Source: Bursaphelenchus xylophilus (lineage: Eukaryota; Nematoda; Chromadorea; Rhabditida; Aphelenchoididae). From it: a DNA stretch of 64,000 nucleotides. The position numbers were made by a program, and so were the translations under genes. Positions 1-10,875 of the stretch are shown in pieces. The first letter of the stretch is position 1. The number at the start of each line of letters is the position of its first letter. Location: the NCBI GenBank assembly GCA_904066235.2, contig CAJFCV020000001.1:4216001-4280000 (forward strand), given 5' to 3'. Below the pieces are notes generated by a model, which was given only the letters and a program-made list of their open reading frames with translations, searched no databases and was not told where the DNA came from.

Positions 1-266
1 TGCTGAAGCAATCTCTTCTGGCCCTGTATAGAGCTTTTTGCGGTGGAATCTCTGTACAGAAAACTCTTCTGTCTGTAATGAACAACTCCAGGGATCAGAA
101 GGATCAACTTTTTGCCAGAGTGTACTAGGCAGGCTAGAATTCAATTCAATTTATTTCCGCTGATCATCTATCAAAAGTAGAGAAACGTGCCATGATTTGG
201 GGCCAAGATAGGGATGTCATGTCGGTTCTCCAATGTGCCAATCCTCAAGAAGGTCCTGCCACGGGT
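1..266 (+). other. Possible 3' end of an upstream coding sequence, or degraded ORF
   Basis: One reading frame is open from base 3 to a TAG at 126-128 (about 41 codons, mixed composition, unlike the T/A-run DNA that follows). After a second stop at 135-137 the same frame is open again to a TGA near 264-266, again with balanced amino-acid use. This could be the last exon of a gene that starts before the window plus its 3' UTR, or a decayed ORF. I do not recognise the protein and no splice site is decisive. The sequence turns into AT-rich noncoding DNA after about 300. Confidence 0.2.
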
Positions 267-837
267 TGAGCTTCTGCCATCCAGAATATCAGGCAGGCCA
301 GAAAATTTCTGAGAATTTGCTCATAGGCACCACGCTGCAAAAATCGCGATAAATCGGCTCCCATTTTTTCAGCGACGAATCATTTTTTTCCAAAAGCGAC
401 TGAAAAAAATCTGATACTGCCGCGATAAATTTTCAGGATTTTTTTGCGCCGTGTATACACTATAGTACAACATCCCACCCCATTCCCCGTCTCATTACCA
501 CTCCCCCATCCGACCAAACAACTGTGCGCCCTAACTAGTCGAACCATATTATCTCCCGTTTTCCGTCGATTTTGTGTTTAGTACAAATCAGATTAAAAAC
601 GGCTAAAAACTTTCTTCTCTCCCCTCCGCGCCTAATATCCCGGCCCCGGCTAACGAGCGGGGAGCCGGCGAAAAAGTGGAATTATTTGATTATCACATCC
701 CTAATCATATTATTCATGCTCATCATGACCCGACCGAAAAACTGGCCATACGGAGTTGCGAGGCCGGCCCCCCGTAACTAGCACTTTTTCGCCCTAAATC
801 GTTAATTTTGGGGGGCGATTTAGATTTTTGGTGGGTT

Positions 838-1215
838 TGTCGCGGACTGTAGGCTAGATTTACATTGAAAATTGAAAGAAATTTTTAAAATTTTATTTTT
901 TGATTTTTTCAAAAAATTTTTTTTTTTAATTTTTTTGTCGTGGGTCATAATGGACATTTAAATTAGAATCGGCGACAAATTTAAAAAAGCTCATTGTCAG
1001 AAATCGAATTTTCTTCGATTTTCATGCTTTCCAAAGAAATTTTTTTTTAATTTTTTTGTCGCGGATCATAGTGAAAATTTACACTACAATCTGCGACAAG
1101 ACAAAAAATCTCAAAAATCGCATTTTCTTCAGTTTTCAAGCTTTCAAAAAAAAATTTTTTGTCGCGCGACATAACGTAAATTTGCCTTATGTTCAGCGAC
1201 AAAAAAAATAATATT
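838..1215. repeat. Diverged tandem repeat, about 90-125 bp unit, about 4 copies
   Basis: The phrase TTTTTTGTCGCG followed by a CATAATGGACATTT-like segment and closing with GCGACAAA recurs at about 838, 926, 1053 and 1159. Each unit carries the inverted pair TTTGTCGC / GCGACAAA, so units can pair internally. Copies are diverged. Confidence 0.6.
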
Positions 1216-1469
1216 TTTTTTGAGAGCTTGATAAACAAAATTTAGGCCATTTTAATGTTCATATCATCCACTTATTTTATCATTTTGAATTATGAAATTT
1301 GAAGCGCGTTTAATTTGTTTGCACGGTGCATTTAACGTATTACCCGGACCGAACTTTTTTCGATAAATACCAATTTTAATTTTCCGAGTAATGGGCAATA
1401 ATGGACATTATGGGCCTGTGTTCAATTTGGGTTATTAATTTTGCGCGTTTGGGGGGCTTTGAATAAATT

Positions 1470-1775
1470 GTGTGACGAAATGTCAAAACCAATAATTGGT
1501 ATTTTGGTGTGTTATGCTAGGCTATGCAAATTGATTCTAATTTTGCAGAGCGTATTTTACAATCATTCTTAGATTAACGTTAGATCTTACGTCAATTTTT
1601 GCTATTTGAAAATGTTGCGAAATGTCAAAAATCAATAAATCGGAAGAAATGAGAATTTTTTTAGATTAAGAAAAGTTATGTCTAAACAAGCCTATTTTAC
1701 AACACTTTTTTATATAAAAAACCTAATCTCAGCTAAACTTTCAGTGTTGCGAAATGTCAACTATTGATTTTCTCC
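1470..1775. repeat. Three spaced copies of a GCGAAATGTCAA word
   Basis: The word (GTT)GCGAAATGTCAA followed by an AAT/CAATTGAT-like tail occurs at about 1474, 1613 and 1745, a spacing of about 135 bp. This suggests an old tandem duplication. No coding potential. Confidence 0.45.
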
Positions 1776-2699
1776 AAAAATCTTCTCATTCTTCCTCAAA
1801 ATCAAAGATTTCCCCTAATTAAAGCCCGAAAGCCAATTAGCACTCATTCTGTCATAATTTCTTCACGCTCTCTTCAACGCGGCGGTAAATAAATAAATTA
1901 TATTAACGGGGGGTCATAATCCGGCCCCAGCAAGAGGCCCGCGCTCCGAGGGCTGGCCAATCCGCGCGCAAACTTTCATCAATTTTGAATTGTCCACTGG
2001 AGTCTGAAGTTGACGAGGACTCTAATTTGAGATGGATTTAGCGCCTTCGGGGGCAAATTTGGAGGGTTTCGTGTAAAAAAGGTGATTTCTGGAGAGTTGC
2101 GGGAAAATGGAAATTTTCGAGTGAAGTGAGGGTAAAATACGTGGGTTGTAATAAAGTGTGTCACTTGGTGGTGACGTTGTATGACGAGAAATGTTATTTG
2201 ATGACATTTTCGTCGGGTATCAGACTACATATTGAAGTTTCGAGGACAAAAATCAGAAAAAAAAACCAATTTTTCCTAATTTTGAAGGTAAAATACGATC
2301 TGTCGCACTTTATCAATTTTTTTATATTCCCTATAAATGAAATTGCAACCATTTCTCAGCCATTTTTTAACAAATTTTTTTTCAATTTTCTAAATTTATC
2401 ACAAACTTCTTGCCTTTTCCATTAAAAAAATATCATTTCCTCACTATCTCTAGACTTCCACGTCACTCTCTCCCGTTGAGAAGTCTCGTCTCCGCTCTTC
2501 CGTGTTGTCTAACTAATCAAGACTTGTCTAATTGGCCGCAAATGCGGCCATTTTCGTCCGGAGGCGCAATTTTTATAATAATCGGAGCTCATTAGCGACG
2601 CCGAAACTTACGCAATACACATTCCTTTTGGTCTATTATTGTTTTCGAATATCGCTTTTTGGATTTTGAAAAGGAATTTGTAATTGGTTTGAATATTTG

Positions 2700-2995
2700 G
2701 AATTTAAATGTTTTCGCGGTGGGACCAAAAAATTCAAATGATTTTGAAAATGAAAAAGAAATTGAAGGATTGTAAAATACGCCGAAGTAATGGATATAGG
2801 TACGTCATACTTTTATTTTCAGTTTTCAATTTTGTGGATTTTACAAAATTTTTGGGTCCCACCACGAAAATTTGAAATTTTTATTTTTCATAAAAACTTG
2901 TTTAAAATTATGTTAGAACCGCGTGGAGGGTTCTAAAAAATGTTTGTACTCCATAATTTTCTAATTTCACTGTTTTTGGGTCCCACCACGAAAAC
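2700..2995. repeat. Copies of a GGGTCCCACCACGAAAA dispersed word
   Basis: The word TTTTCGTGGTGGGACCCAAAA, or its complement, occurs at about 2710, 2858 and 2977, and again in zfh-2 introns at about 34358, 36485, 49828, 49953 and 53674. It is noncoding and found in both orientations. Confidence 0.6.
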
Positions 2996-4309
2996 CTGAA
3001 ATCTCCCAAAAACCTCTAAAAACGCCCTCAAAAATCCATATAGCCTCTCATCAACACACTGGCCATAAAAGGACGTGCTCCGTCGTTCCCTTCTTGCTAA
3101 TTAATTAACCAAATTTGGGCCTAATTAACTTAGTTTGTCCCATTTCATCCCTGCATTCCTCAAGTTTTTTCTACAAATTTTCTGGGTTAAATAAAGTTTA
3201 ATGAATTTAACTCTGGATGTTAATGAGAGTAAATGGGCCCCAAACATTTTGTGGGCATTATTTACGACGGGTTTGCCTCGGGGCTTTTGTGTGTAGGGCA
3301 GAGAAATGGCTATGATATTTTGTAATTTTTGTGGGTTATGTGGGTTGAGAAGGGTGGGTAAAATACGTGCAAACTTGTCGTAAGGGTGTGGGCTTTGATT
3401 TTTCTAGTGTTTCAGGACTTTTTTCGTAAAAAAGTGTCATATTTTTGCAAAATTTTGGCCTAAAATCTCGGCCCTTTCTGTAAAGCGCGAGCTATCCGTC
3501 TTGCATATTTCATCAAAAGCTGAGTATTTTTCGTTTGATTGTTTCCGTGGCTTTTCAAAAAACCCGTATTTTTTATGTTGGTTTTGACACCTTTAAACAT
3601 AATTCTCTGGTTTTTTTAGCTCCTAATTTTTTAGCGCTCTTTTATTCATAATTTTGCATAAAGTCGCCGTAAAAGTAGGTAAATATTCCAATTTGATTAT
3701 TTTGGACAGTATTTCTTCAACTTTCTAATTTCATTATTTTTTCTATTATTAAATTTGATTAATTACACCTCCAAATTACTGATTTTTAATTTAATTTTTT
3801 TTATTTGCCCTCAAGGCTCGAATAACAGTTCTGTTATTTTTATCTGTAACCTTGCGAAAAGTTGTAAATATTACTATTTTTAACATCAAAAGATATTTTT
3901 TTTGGACAAACTTTTGCTTTTTTATATGTATCAGCTTAAATTTGAGTCTATTTACGGTCATCGGTTGATTATTAAGGTCATAATTTTATTGGATTCGAAA
4001 CTTTCCCACAGTCTTTGCCCATTTCGAATACTTTTTTATTATAATATTCTAATTTGTGTCAAAAATGAAGTCAAGCGCGCAACTAATCGCTCTCTTTCGA
4101 ACACACCTTTCAGATTAATGAGGTTCAACATGGAATATTATATTTTGGAATTTCAATATTTCGATTTTTAGAATTTATTTTGGTTTGTGAAATTTTGAAA
4201 AAAAAATATTTCTGAAAATGGCTTCTATGCAATCGTATTTTGCAATTTTTGGGAAATTTTAAGTAGAGACTTTTTTGAGAATTTTGGGATCAACAGTGTA
4301 CCTATTTAT

Positions 4310-5180
4310 TTTCTGCCCGAGTCTAACAAAGTTATGGCCAAAAAACTTTTCTCTCTGGCCGCTCTACGCAATCTGCGTACTCTTTCGGCGGCAAAGGTCG
4401 TTGAATATCTTGTAATCCTCTGGAAAGCGCAAGCTAAGACATTCCGGGATTGATATGTGGCCTATGCCCGACGTGGGTGCATAGTTGAAAGAGAATCTGA
4501 AGCCGCAGGGTGCTTTTCTTACCAGTCAAAGAAAGTCGCCGGAGTGAAATCGGTGTCACGCACTGTCAGAAAACAAAAGTTTTCTTTGCACTGTGAATTT
4601 TCTTGTTTTTTGCACCGTGCAATAGGCTTTTTTGACTGTCGCTCAACTCTGACTAATTTTGTACTAGGCGTTCCAGAAAGTGCGTGCACTTTTTGTCGTG
4701 GGCCGCACTGTGCACAAAATTGCCTTCTTGCGGGGTGCATTTGACCTTTTGCACCGGGCAATTGCAATATCGCAGCGACGCAGGCTTTTCTCAACGGAGC
4801 CGGCGCGATTTTTTAGAAATTGCACAGTGCAAAATGTTTCGAAACGGATCGCGTCGCGCGGGGAACCCGAAAACTTGCACTGTGCGGTGCAAAAAAGGCG
4901 GAAAAAAGTGCACGCACTTTCTGGAACGACTAGTATTTCGCAAAAGTCAAAAATCAGTCTGGAAACGTTCCGGAAAGGCTAGTATACATAGAGTAATATT
5001 TCCACAAAAAATAATTTTCTTACCCAAGACTAACAAAGTTACGGCCAAAAAGCCATAATTTTAAATTTTCTGTGTGACCGCTCTCCGCGATTTGCTTACT
5101 CTCTCGGCTGCAAAGATTGTTGAATATCTCGGCTACGCCTGCAGAGTGCGAGCTAAATCTTTCAGGAATTGATAATTAGA
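4310..5180. repeat. Two diverged copies of a ~130 bp repeat flanking a palindrome cluster
   Basis: The segment 'aacaaagttatggccaaaaa ... gttgaatatct ... gcgagcta' occurs at about 4325-4455 and again at about 5030-5175. A third, inverted relative is inside the TIR element at about 19150-19330. It looks like the decayed internal sequence of a mobile-element family. Confidence 0.55.
4533..4910. repeat. TGCAC-N-GTGCA palindrome cluster
   Basis: About six exact or near copies of the 11-bp word are separated by unrelated linkers. The first 110 bp (4533-4641) matches 63891-64000 at the other end of the window, so this is part of a larger dispersed repeat. Confidence 0.7.
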
Positions 5181-6537
5181 CTATTAACAAAGGATGTAAA
5201 AAATTTAAAGAATATTTGAGCGTCGCCATTTATCTACTTTCCTCATTACTATAGTAACGATATATTTCACTTTTATGCTTTGATTTCTTTTGTATTTTAC
5301 AATTTGTTCGAGCCTCGTATATCACCACTTCCCTCTCCGCCTTTAACAATCAAAGATGTCCGCATTCCCCTCGTCCATCCATTCTCCATTTCCGCCATTC
5401 CTTCCCACCTCATTACAGTACCCCTTCCTCTCCTAATTTCTCCCTTTTGAAATGTCTTCAATTTTTTCTCAAAGCCTCCGCTTAAGTGTTGATTAGGTCC
5501 ATAAAACGGAATCACCTTTGCAACGAACAACATCTGGGGCCGTGTTCCTCTTCTCACAATGTGCCAAAAGTTGAGCGGCGGCTTCGCTTTTCAGATCTCG
5601 GCCCTTTAATGTCAATCATAATGACGGCGGGGGAATTATGGGCCCGGCAATCGGAGGGGTAAATAAATGTCCAAATTTTTTGTGGGTGTGGTAAGTGAGT
5701 AGTTGGAAAAAAGTTTTTTTTTTTTGATTTTTTTGGTAAAATACGAACTCTCCCATTGCGCCTATTTTTAAAATTTTTCTTCAATTTCTTGAATATTTTT
5801 TGATTTTTTTGCTTAAAATCGGATAATTTTTTTTAGAAAACATAGTTTTATAACTCTACAGAGTCTTTCTTATGATCTTTTCGCTTTTTGCCCTTAGGAA
5901 TTTTCACTCAAACTTCAAAAAAATTTCGAAAAATTTTCAAAATTAAATTTCAATAATTCTGATGGGCGAATAAATTTTTTAAAGACCGCAAGCTTCCTGC
6001 CCTGAGGGGAAATTGCATTTTTACCGCAAATTTGCCGCCTTTTAAGGCCGTTAAAACGAGGGAATTGATGAACTTGTCGCGCCACTTATTTCGTTATTCG
6101 AAATAGAATTTTTGAAAATGCGGCCCCGAAGACGGTAATTACCATCTCGACGAGTCCACTGCTGCATGCCCTTAGGGCCCAATTGGCCGGAGAAACGAGC
6201 CCGTAATTTGCGGGGAGTTAAGGAGCTTGTTTATGAGAGGGGATGCCCGCACGGCTTGATTACATATTTAGTTTGGATTACTCCGGTCTTGGAGAGGAAA
6301 TTTACTTTTTTTTATTTTTTTAAATTCAAAAATTTTTTCTTTAGTTTCGACCAGTCGATTTTTGAGAAATTCTATATGTTCGACTACATTTTGATTTTCG
6401 TATTTTACAAAATTTATTTTTCGTGAAAAAAAAATTTTTTATTTTCGACCAGTCGATTTTTTATATTTTTTTTTGCACTCGCATTCCATTACTATAATTT
6501 TTTGCTGTATCTTACGAAATTAAAAAAAAATTTTTAT

Positions 6538-6850
6538 TTGCACTGTGCAGCCCATTTTCCCAAAGAAATCCCAATCTGCACAGTGCAATCGAAAATTTTT
6601 GTTTCCGCACAGTGCAAAATTTATTTTCTCACTTTTTGCACTGAGCAGGACTTTTGTCACAAAACTGCACAGTCCTGTCAAAAAAAAACGCGACATAGAC
6701 CGCACCGTGCAATCGCAAAAAAACAAAAATTTGACCGCACTGTGCGATGAAGAAGCCTTGTCGCAAAAAATTTGCCTGCACCGTGCAAATTATCATTTTC
6801 AAAATTGCACTGTGCGAAATTTCAAATTTTATTTCTTCGCACTGTGCACT
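6538..6850. repeat. TGCAC-N-GTGCA palindrome cluster
   Basis: About ten exact or near copies occur every 25-45 bp, with all four central bases used. The overlapping ORFs on both strands are by-products of the repeat. Confidence 0.75.
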
Positions 6851-7304
6851 TCTCAACTTTATTTTCGGTGCTCCAAATTTGGATAAGCGGACCTAATCGA
6901 CTTCGAATTTCAGCCCTGAAAAGTTGTCATTTCGCAGCGGAAAAAAAAAGTTTTTGTCTAATCCACTTGTGGCGCCTCTTTTTGCCTCGAGAAATTAGTT
7001 TAGTGCCCCCGGGTTTATATGAAGGCTTATGCATAAATTGGGCCCTCATTTGACCCTGTGCCGCAAATCGGATTACACCGTAGTTAAATTCGCATTTCGT
7101 CGACGAATGTTTTTAGCCACCGCTTAAGAGAGCACGGCCAAAATCAATGGCCAAATAAATTTAATTTTTGGCCAAGGATGCGTTGAGTTGGAAAGGGGTT
7201 TTTGAGGCCCTCGGGCGGTTAAATATGTTGATTGGATTGATGGATGAGTGAGGAAATTACAGTAGGCTCAGAGGTTGCCAATTTGGGGAAATTACTTCTT
7301 TTTT

Positions 7305-7735
7305 TGTTGATGCACTGTGCAGAGAAATTCGAACAGTTGACTGCACAGTGCAATCGTTTGTGCGAAGAGAATGCACGTGCGTCAGATTTTATCGGCCGAA
7401 AAATTGTTGCACTGTGCAGATTGAAGAAAATTTTTTGATTGCACAGTGCAACGAGGCAATGAGTCGAAAATGTTTTAAATTGCACTGTGCAATTCGTCCC
7501 AAAGATAATTCTATTGCACCGTGCGCAATTTTAGACGAGAAATGCACAGTGCAATAAAAAAATTTGCGACAACTCTTTGCACTGTGCAAGTTGAGGAAAA
7601 TTTTTTGATTGCACAGTGCAAAGAGGCAATAAACCAAAACGTTTTCGATTGCACTGTGCAATTTTTTCAAATATCATTTTATCGCACTGTGCGCGATTCT
7701 ATGAGAAAAAATGCACAGTGCACGTCAAAACAATT
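7305..7735. repeat. Tandem array carrying TGCAC-N-GTGCA words
   Basis: Two successive units of about 170-185 bp start near 7405 and 7577. They share 'gcactgtgcag/a-ttga-gaaaattttttgattgcacagtgcaa-gaggcaat'. The palindromic words are preserved between units better than the linkers. About 13 word copies in total. Confidence 0.75.
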
Positions 7736-7739
7736 CTTT

Positions 7740-8425
7740 CAGAAAATTGAAAAAACAAGGAATCTCGGATCATTGATTTTTTGCGAAGTGCCACAGAATT
7801 ATCGAGCTTGAAAAATTATTTTCCTCTTCGAAAAAACATTTTTCTCGAAATTCTCTGAGAAAGTTTTCTTTTGTGACTAGGCAAAATTTTCCGGCCCGGG
7901 CCGGCCCGGTTTTTTTGAAATCTGAGTTTTGCCCGGAAAAAAGGAAAAAACAAGCTTTTTCGATATAATTTTTCATTTTTTCAAACACAATGCTGATAAA
8001 AAACGTAAAGTAATCTTGTGTACCTAGGGTTTGCTAAATTTATCTTTACATTTTGCAAAAATTTGTCATAATTTTCCTTTCATGTCGGCTTTCTTTCTTT
8101 CCAGCCTAGTATAAAAATTTTCCGGGCCGAACCGGGCCGGGCTTTCCAAATTTTCCAAGCCCGGGCCGGGCTTGGAGATTTAAGCCCGGGCCTGCGGCCC
8201 GGGTCGGGCCGGGGTGGCCCGGTTTGCAGCCATGCTTATTTGTGACTCGATAATTCAGCGACATTTCGTCAAAAATCAATGGTCCGAGGTTCCTTGTTTT
8301 TTCACTTTTTCTTTGACGTGCAGTGCAATAAAAAAAGTTTGCGACAACTCCTTGCACTGTGCAAACTGAAGAATATTTTTGGGTTGTACTGTGCTAGCGG
8401 ATTTCTTTCACAGTGCAAAAAATCG
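7740..8425. repeat. Inverted repeat enclosing GGCCCGG-rich DNA
   Basis: The segment at 7740-7810 (ending near GAATTATCGAGCTTG) recurs inverted at about 8235-8310. A palindrome-array segment also reappears at 8318-8420. The interior has two blocks of GGCCCGGGCC-type sequence (about 7890-7910 and 8120-8225) in AT-rich DNA. This has the shape of a foldback mobile element. Confidence 0.6.
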
Positions 8426-10769
8426 AAATATACTCTGCAAAAAATTGCTTCGAGAAAAACAAAAGTGATTACTGTAATTTCCGAAAAAAAATTTAAAAAA
8501 ATTTTCTTGGTTTTCCACTACTTTTCATCAATTTTTTTCCAATTGCCGGCCAAATTTTAATGTCCGACCTCTGCATTTCTTCCGCTTCAAATTGGCGGCC
8601 CAACCAGCGGCCAGCAATCGTATTAATTTTTGACGAATCTGGAAAGTTTGGCGGACGAATTACTAAACACCTGAGGGCCTCTCTGCCCTCAGGGCCATTC
8701 ATTCATAATAGCGCCCAAATAATATTTAAATATCAGGCAAAACGGGCCTAATAAAAAATTAATCGTGGCCATAGAATCCGGTTGTCCCGGGGAGAGGGCC
8801 GAAGGGAGGGAGAGGCCCGGAAGGCATGTGATTAGAACATTTGGTTTATTATTTTCCATATTATTACAAATCAAAGGGAGAGGCCGAGGGATGGGGATGG
8901 ATGGGAGGGGGATTGGGGATACGGTAGGTTAAAGATTGGGGTATTTTTAGTGATCTGAGATTGAGTGATATCTCCATATAACAAATCGAGAGAAATCATT
9001 ATTAAAATTTTTGTTCAACGAACAATATGGCGCTTGCTTTTGGCCAAATGTCAGGCTCTAAGATCTCAAAGATAATGTTCGTTATAGTAACACTTCTTTT
9101 TACAATAGCCTCAATGCAATTTTGCTACAATTAAAGGACAATTTATACGCCAAATGCACTAATTTTTACAATGACTTTTCTCCCCGAGCTATCTAAAAAA
9201 TGTATAATTTTTTGTTAGTAAAGAAAACTAGATACTTCAAATTTTGTAAAAACATTGGTAAAATACTCAAAGGTTATATATAATCGTAATCTTAACTCTG
9301 TGACAGTCCCGGTAAAAGTTACCACTAAAAAGTTAAGTTTCTCCCTATCATTTGGTCCTCTACAATATCACTGCCATCCTCAGTTCAAAGAGCCGTTGTT
9401 CCTCCAAAAATAACAGTGTGTTGGTTCACAACGTTCTTTTCGTCATGTTTACAAAGTTAGCGACAAGGTTTCAACGATTATTTTTTGTCTACAGACCTTA
9501 TACTACCCTTAAGACACCTAAATTTGAGACAAAAAATATCGGTAGATTTTGGAGATACCGGAAATTGCTGTTCAAGTCAAGAAAAGTGGGTGAAATTATC
9601 TTCTCAAAAATACCGATTTTGATCTTAATTGTTTAATAGTTTTTCAGCGGTAAAGATTTCAAAAACAGATCTTTTTCTGGCGGGAAACCAGGAGATTTTG
9701 TAAAAAAAAGCGCGCTTTATAGACTTCATTTTTTAGACATCACTTTATAGACTTCATTAGTTATGATTTACGTATTTTAAAAATCCTCATGATACTCTTT
9801 ACATTTCTATTTTCCACTGTAGACCATCAAAATAAGTCATTTTTTGACTAAATTTCCCAATTTTTCCATGTTTCCTTATATTTCCTTTCCTCGGCTCTCG
9901 TTTGGCCATCTTTTCTCCCGCGAATACATTGACACCATCTTATTATCGCGTCTCGGATAATTCCCATCCTTTCCGCGGCCCCATATTACTCGGTATTATC
10001 CGTGGAATTACATGATTTATGAGATGGTCCGATCTCCCCATTACCCGGCCCGAAATTACCTCCAGGGCATATTGTACGAACGCGTTGTCACATCAACTTT
10101 TATTACCTTTGCAAAGTACCGTAATTTGCGACGCGGACGCAGGCCCCGCCCCCTTTTCGGGGCGTTAAACAGGGTGATTAGAAAGGGCGGCCAATGGCGG
10201 CCGAATGAGTGAAGAATTGAAAGGAGAGGGAGAGAAGAAAGGATGCCGCTCTGCCTCTTCTGAGACACTAATTTTTTGGAGAAATGGCCAGGATGGCCGA
10301 GGAAATGAGGTGGGAAGAATGGGGTGTTTAGAGGAGAAGATACGGTAATTAGATGGGATAGGGGTCTCAAATTATCCGGAAAATTGTAAATTGCAATAAT
10401 TCAATAATTCTGCTTTAGTTTTAGTATCAAAATTTTTGTATATGACACCAAATAAAACGTTTTACACCTTTTGAAAAAACAAAATTTTTCGTATAAAATG
10501 TCACCCAATTGGTCTGAGACAAAGATTTTGTCAGAATTAGACCAGAAATAGTCTCAATATCGTCTAAAGCATCTGAAATCTCCATTTATCCCCGGTTTAT
10601 CCCATCAAAATAACATTCGGCCGCTCTTTGGCCACTCTTTTTGTTAAAGTTTTTTTGCAAAAAATAATATTTTTCCGTGATTTTAAATTGTTTTTTGAAA
10701 GAGTGATTCCGAAACACGACGTATTTTACCCCATTTTTTCCACATAGACTTTCAATTCTTTACTTTCAG

Positions 10770-10836
10770 ACCTTTTCTTTCAAAATGCCTTCAAACTCGA
10801 ACTGATTCAAGAAGTCGATGTCCTTCTTATTGTAGT
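10770..10836 (+). promoter_or_regulatory. Probable 5' UTR of zfh-2 behind an acceptor (possible SL trans-splice site)
   Basis: A good acceptor (TTTACTTTCAG) ends at 10769, followed by 67 nt before the ATG chosen as start. This would suit spliced-leader trans-splicing. The segment has a short upstream ORF of six codons in another frame (ATG at 10785, TGA at 10801-10803). However, the zfh-2 frame itself stays open through the segment, so it could instead be coding sequence of an internal exon fed by an upstream exon I cannot see. Confidence 0.5.
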
Positions 10837-10875
10837 ATGACACAACAGTTGTCCAGCTCAAGTTCCAGTCAAAAT
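10837..10875 (+). CDS. zfh-2: zfh-2 exon 1 (start codon)
   Basis: ATG at 10837 opens 13 codons, a Thr-Gln-Gln-Leu-Ser start and a run of six serines, to a donor AAT|GTGAGT in phase 0. The start is inferred: the frame is open upstream to the acceptor at 10769. Confidence 0.6.

Larger units (their letters stand above)
267..10769. other. 5' flank or upstream intron of zfh-2, no supported exon
   Basis: I see no zinc-finger or homeodomain coding exon here on either strand. The stretch is AT-rich DNA with runs of T and A, broken by islands of balanced composition (about 470-790, 8560-8900, 9890-10210) and by the repeat clusters listed separately. It also carries scattered copies of the decamer GTAAAATACG (2131, 2288, 2773, 3358, 5735, 6399, 10721). 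If the first coding exon at 10837 is correct, this is promoter and upstream intergenic DNA. If zfh-2 has more N-terminal exons, part of it is intron. Confidence 0.5.

Noticed and set aside
3902..4171. Small plus-strand ORF (89 codons)
   Set aside because: AT-rich, Phe/Ile/Leu/Tyr-dominated translation without domain, splice sites or homology I can recognise.
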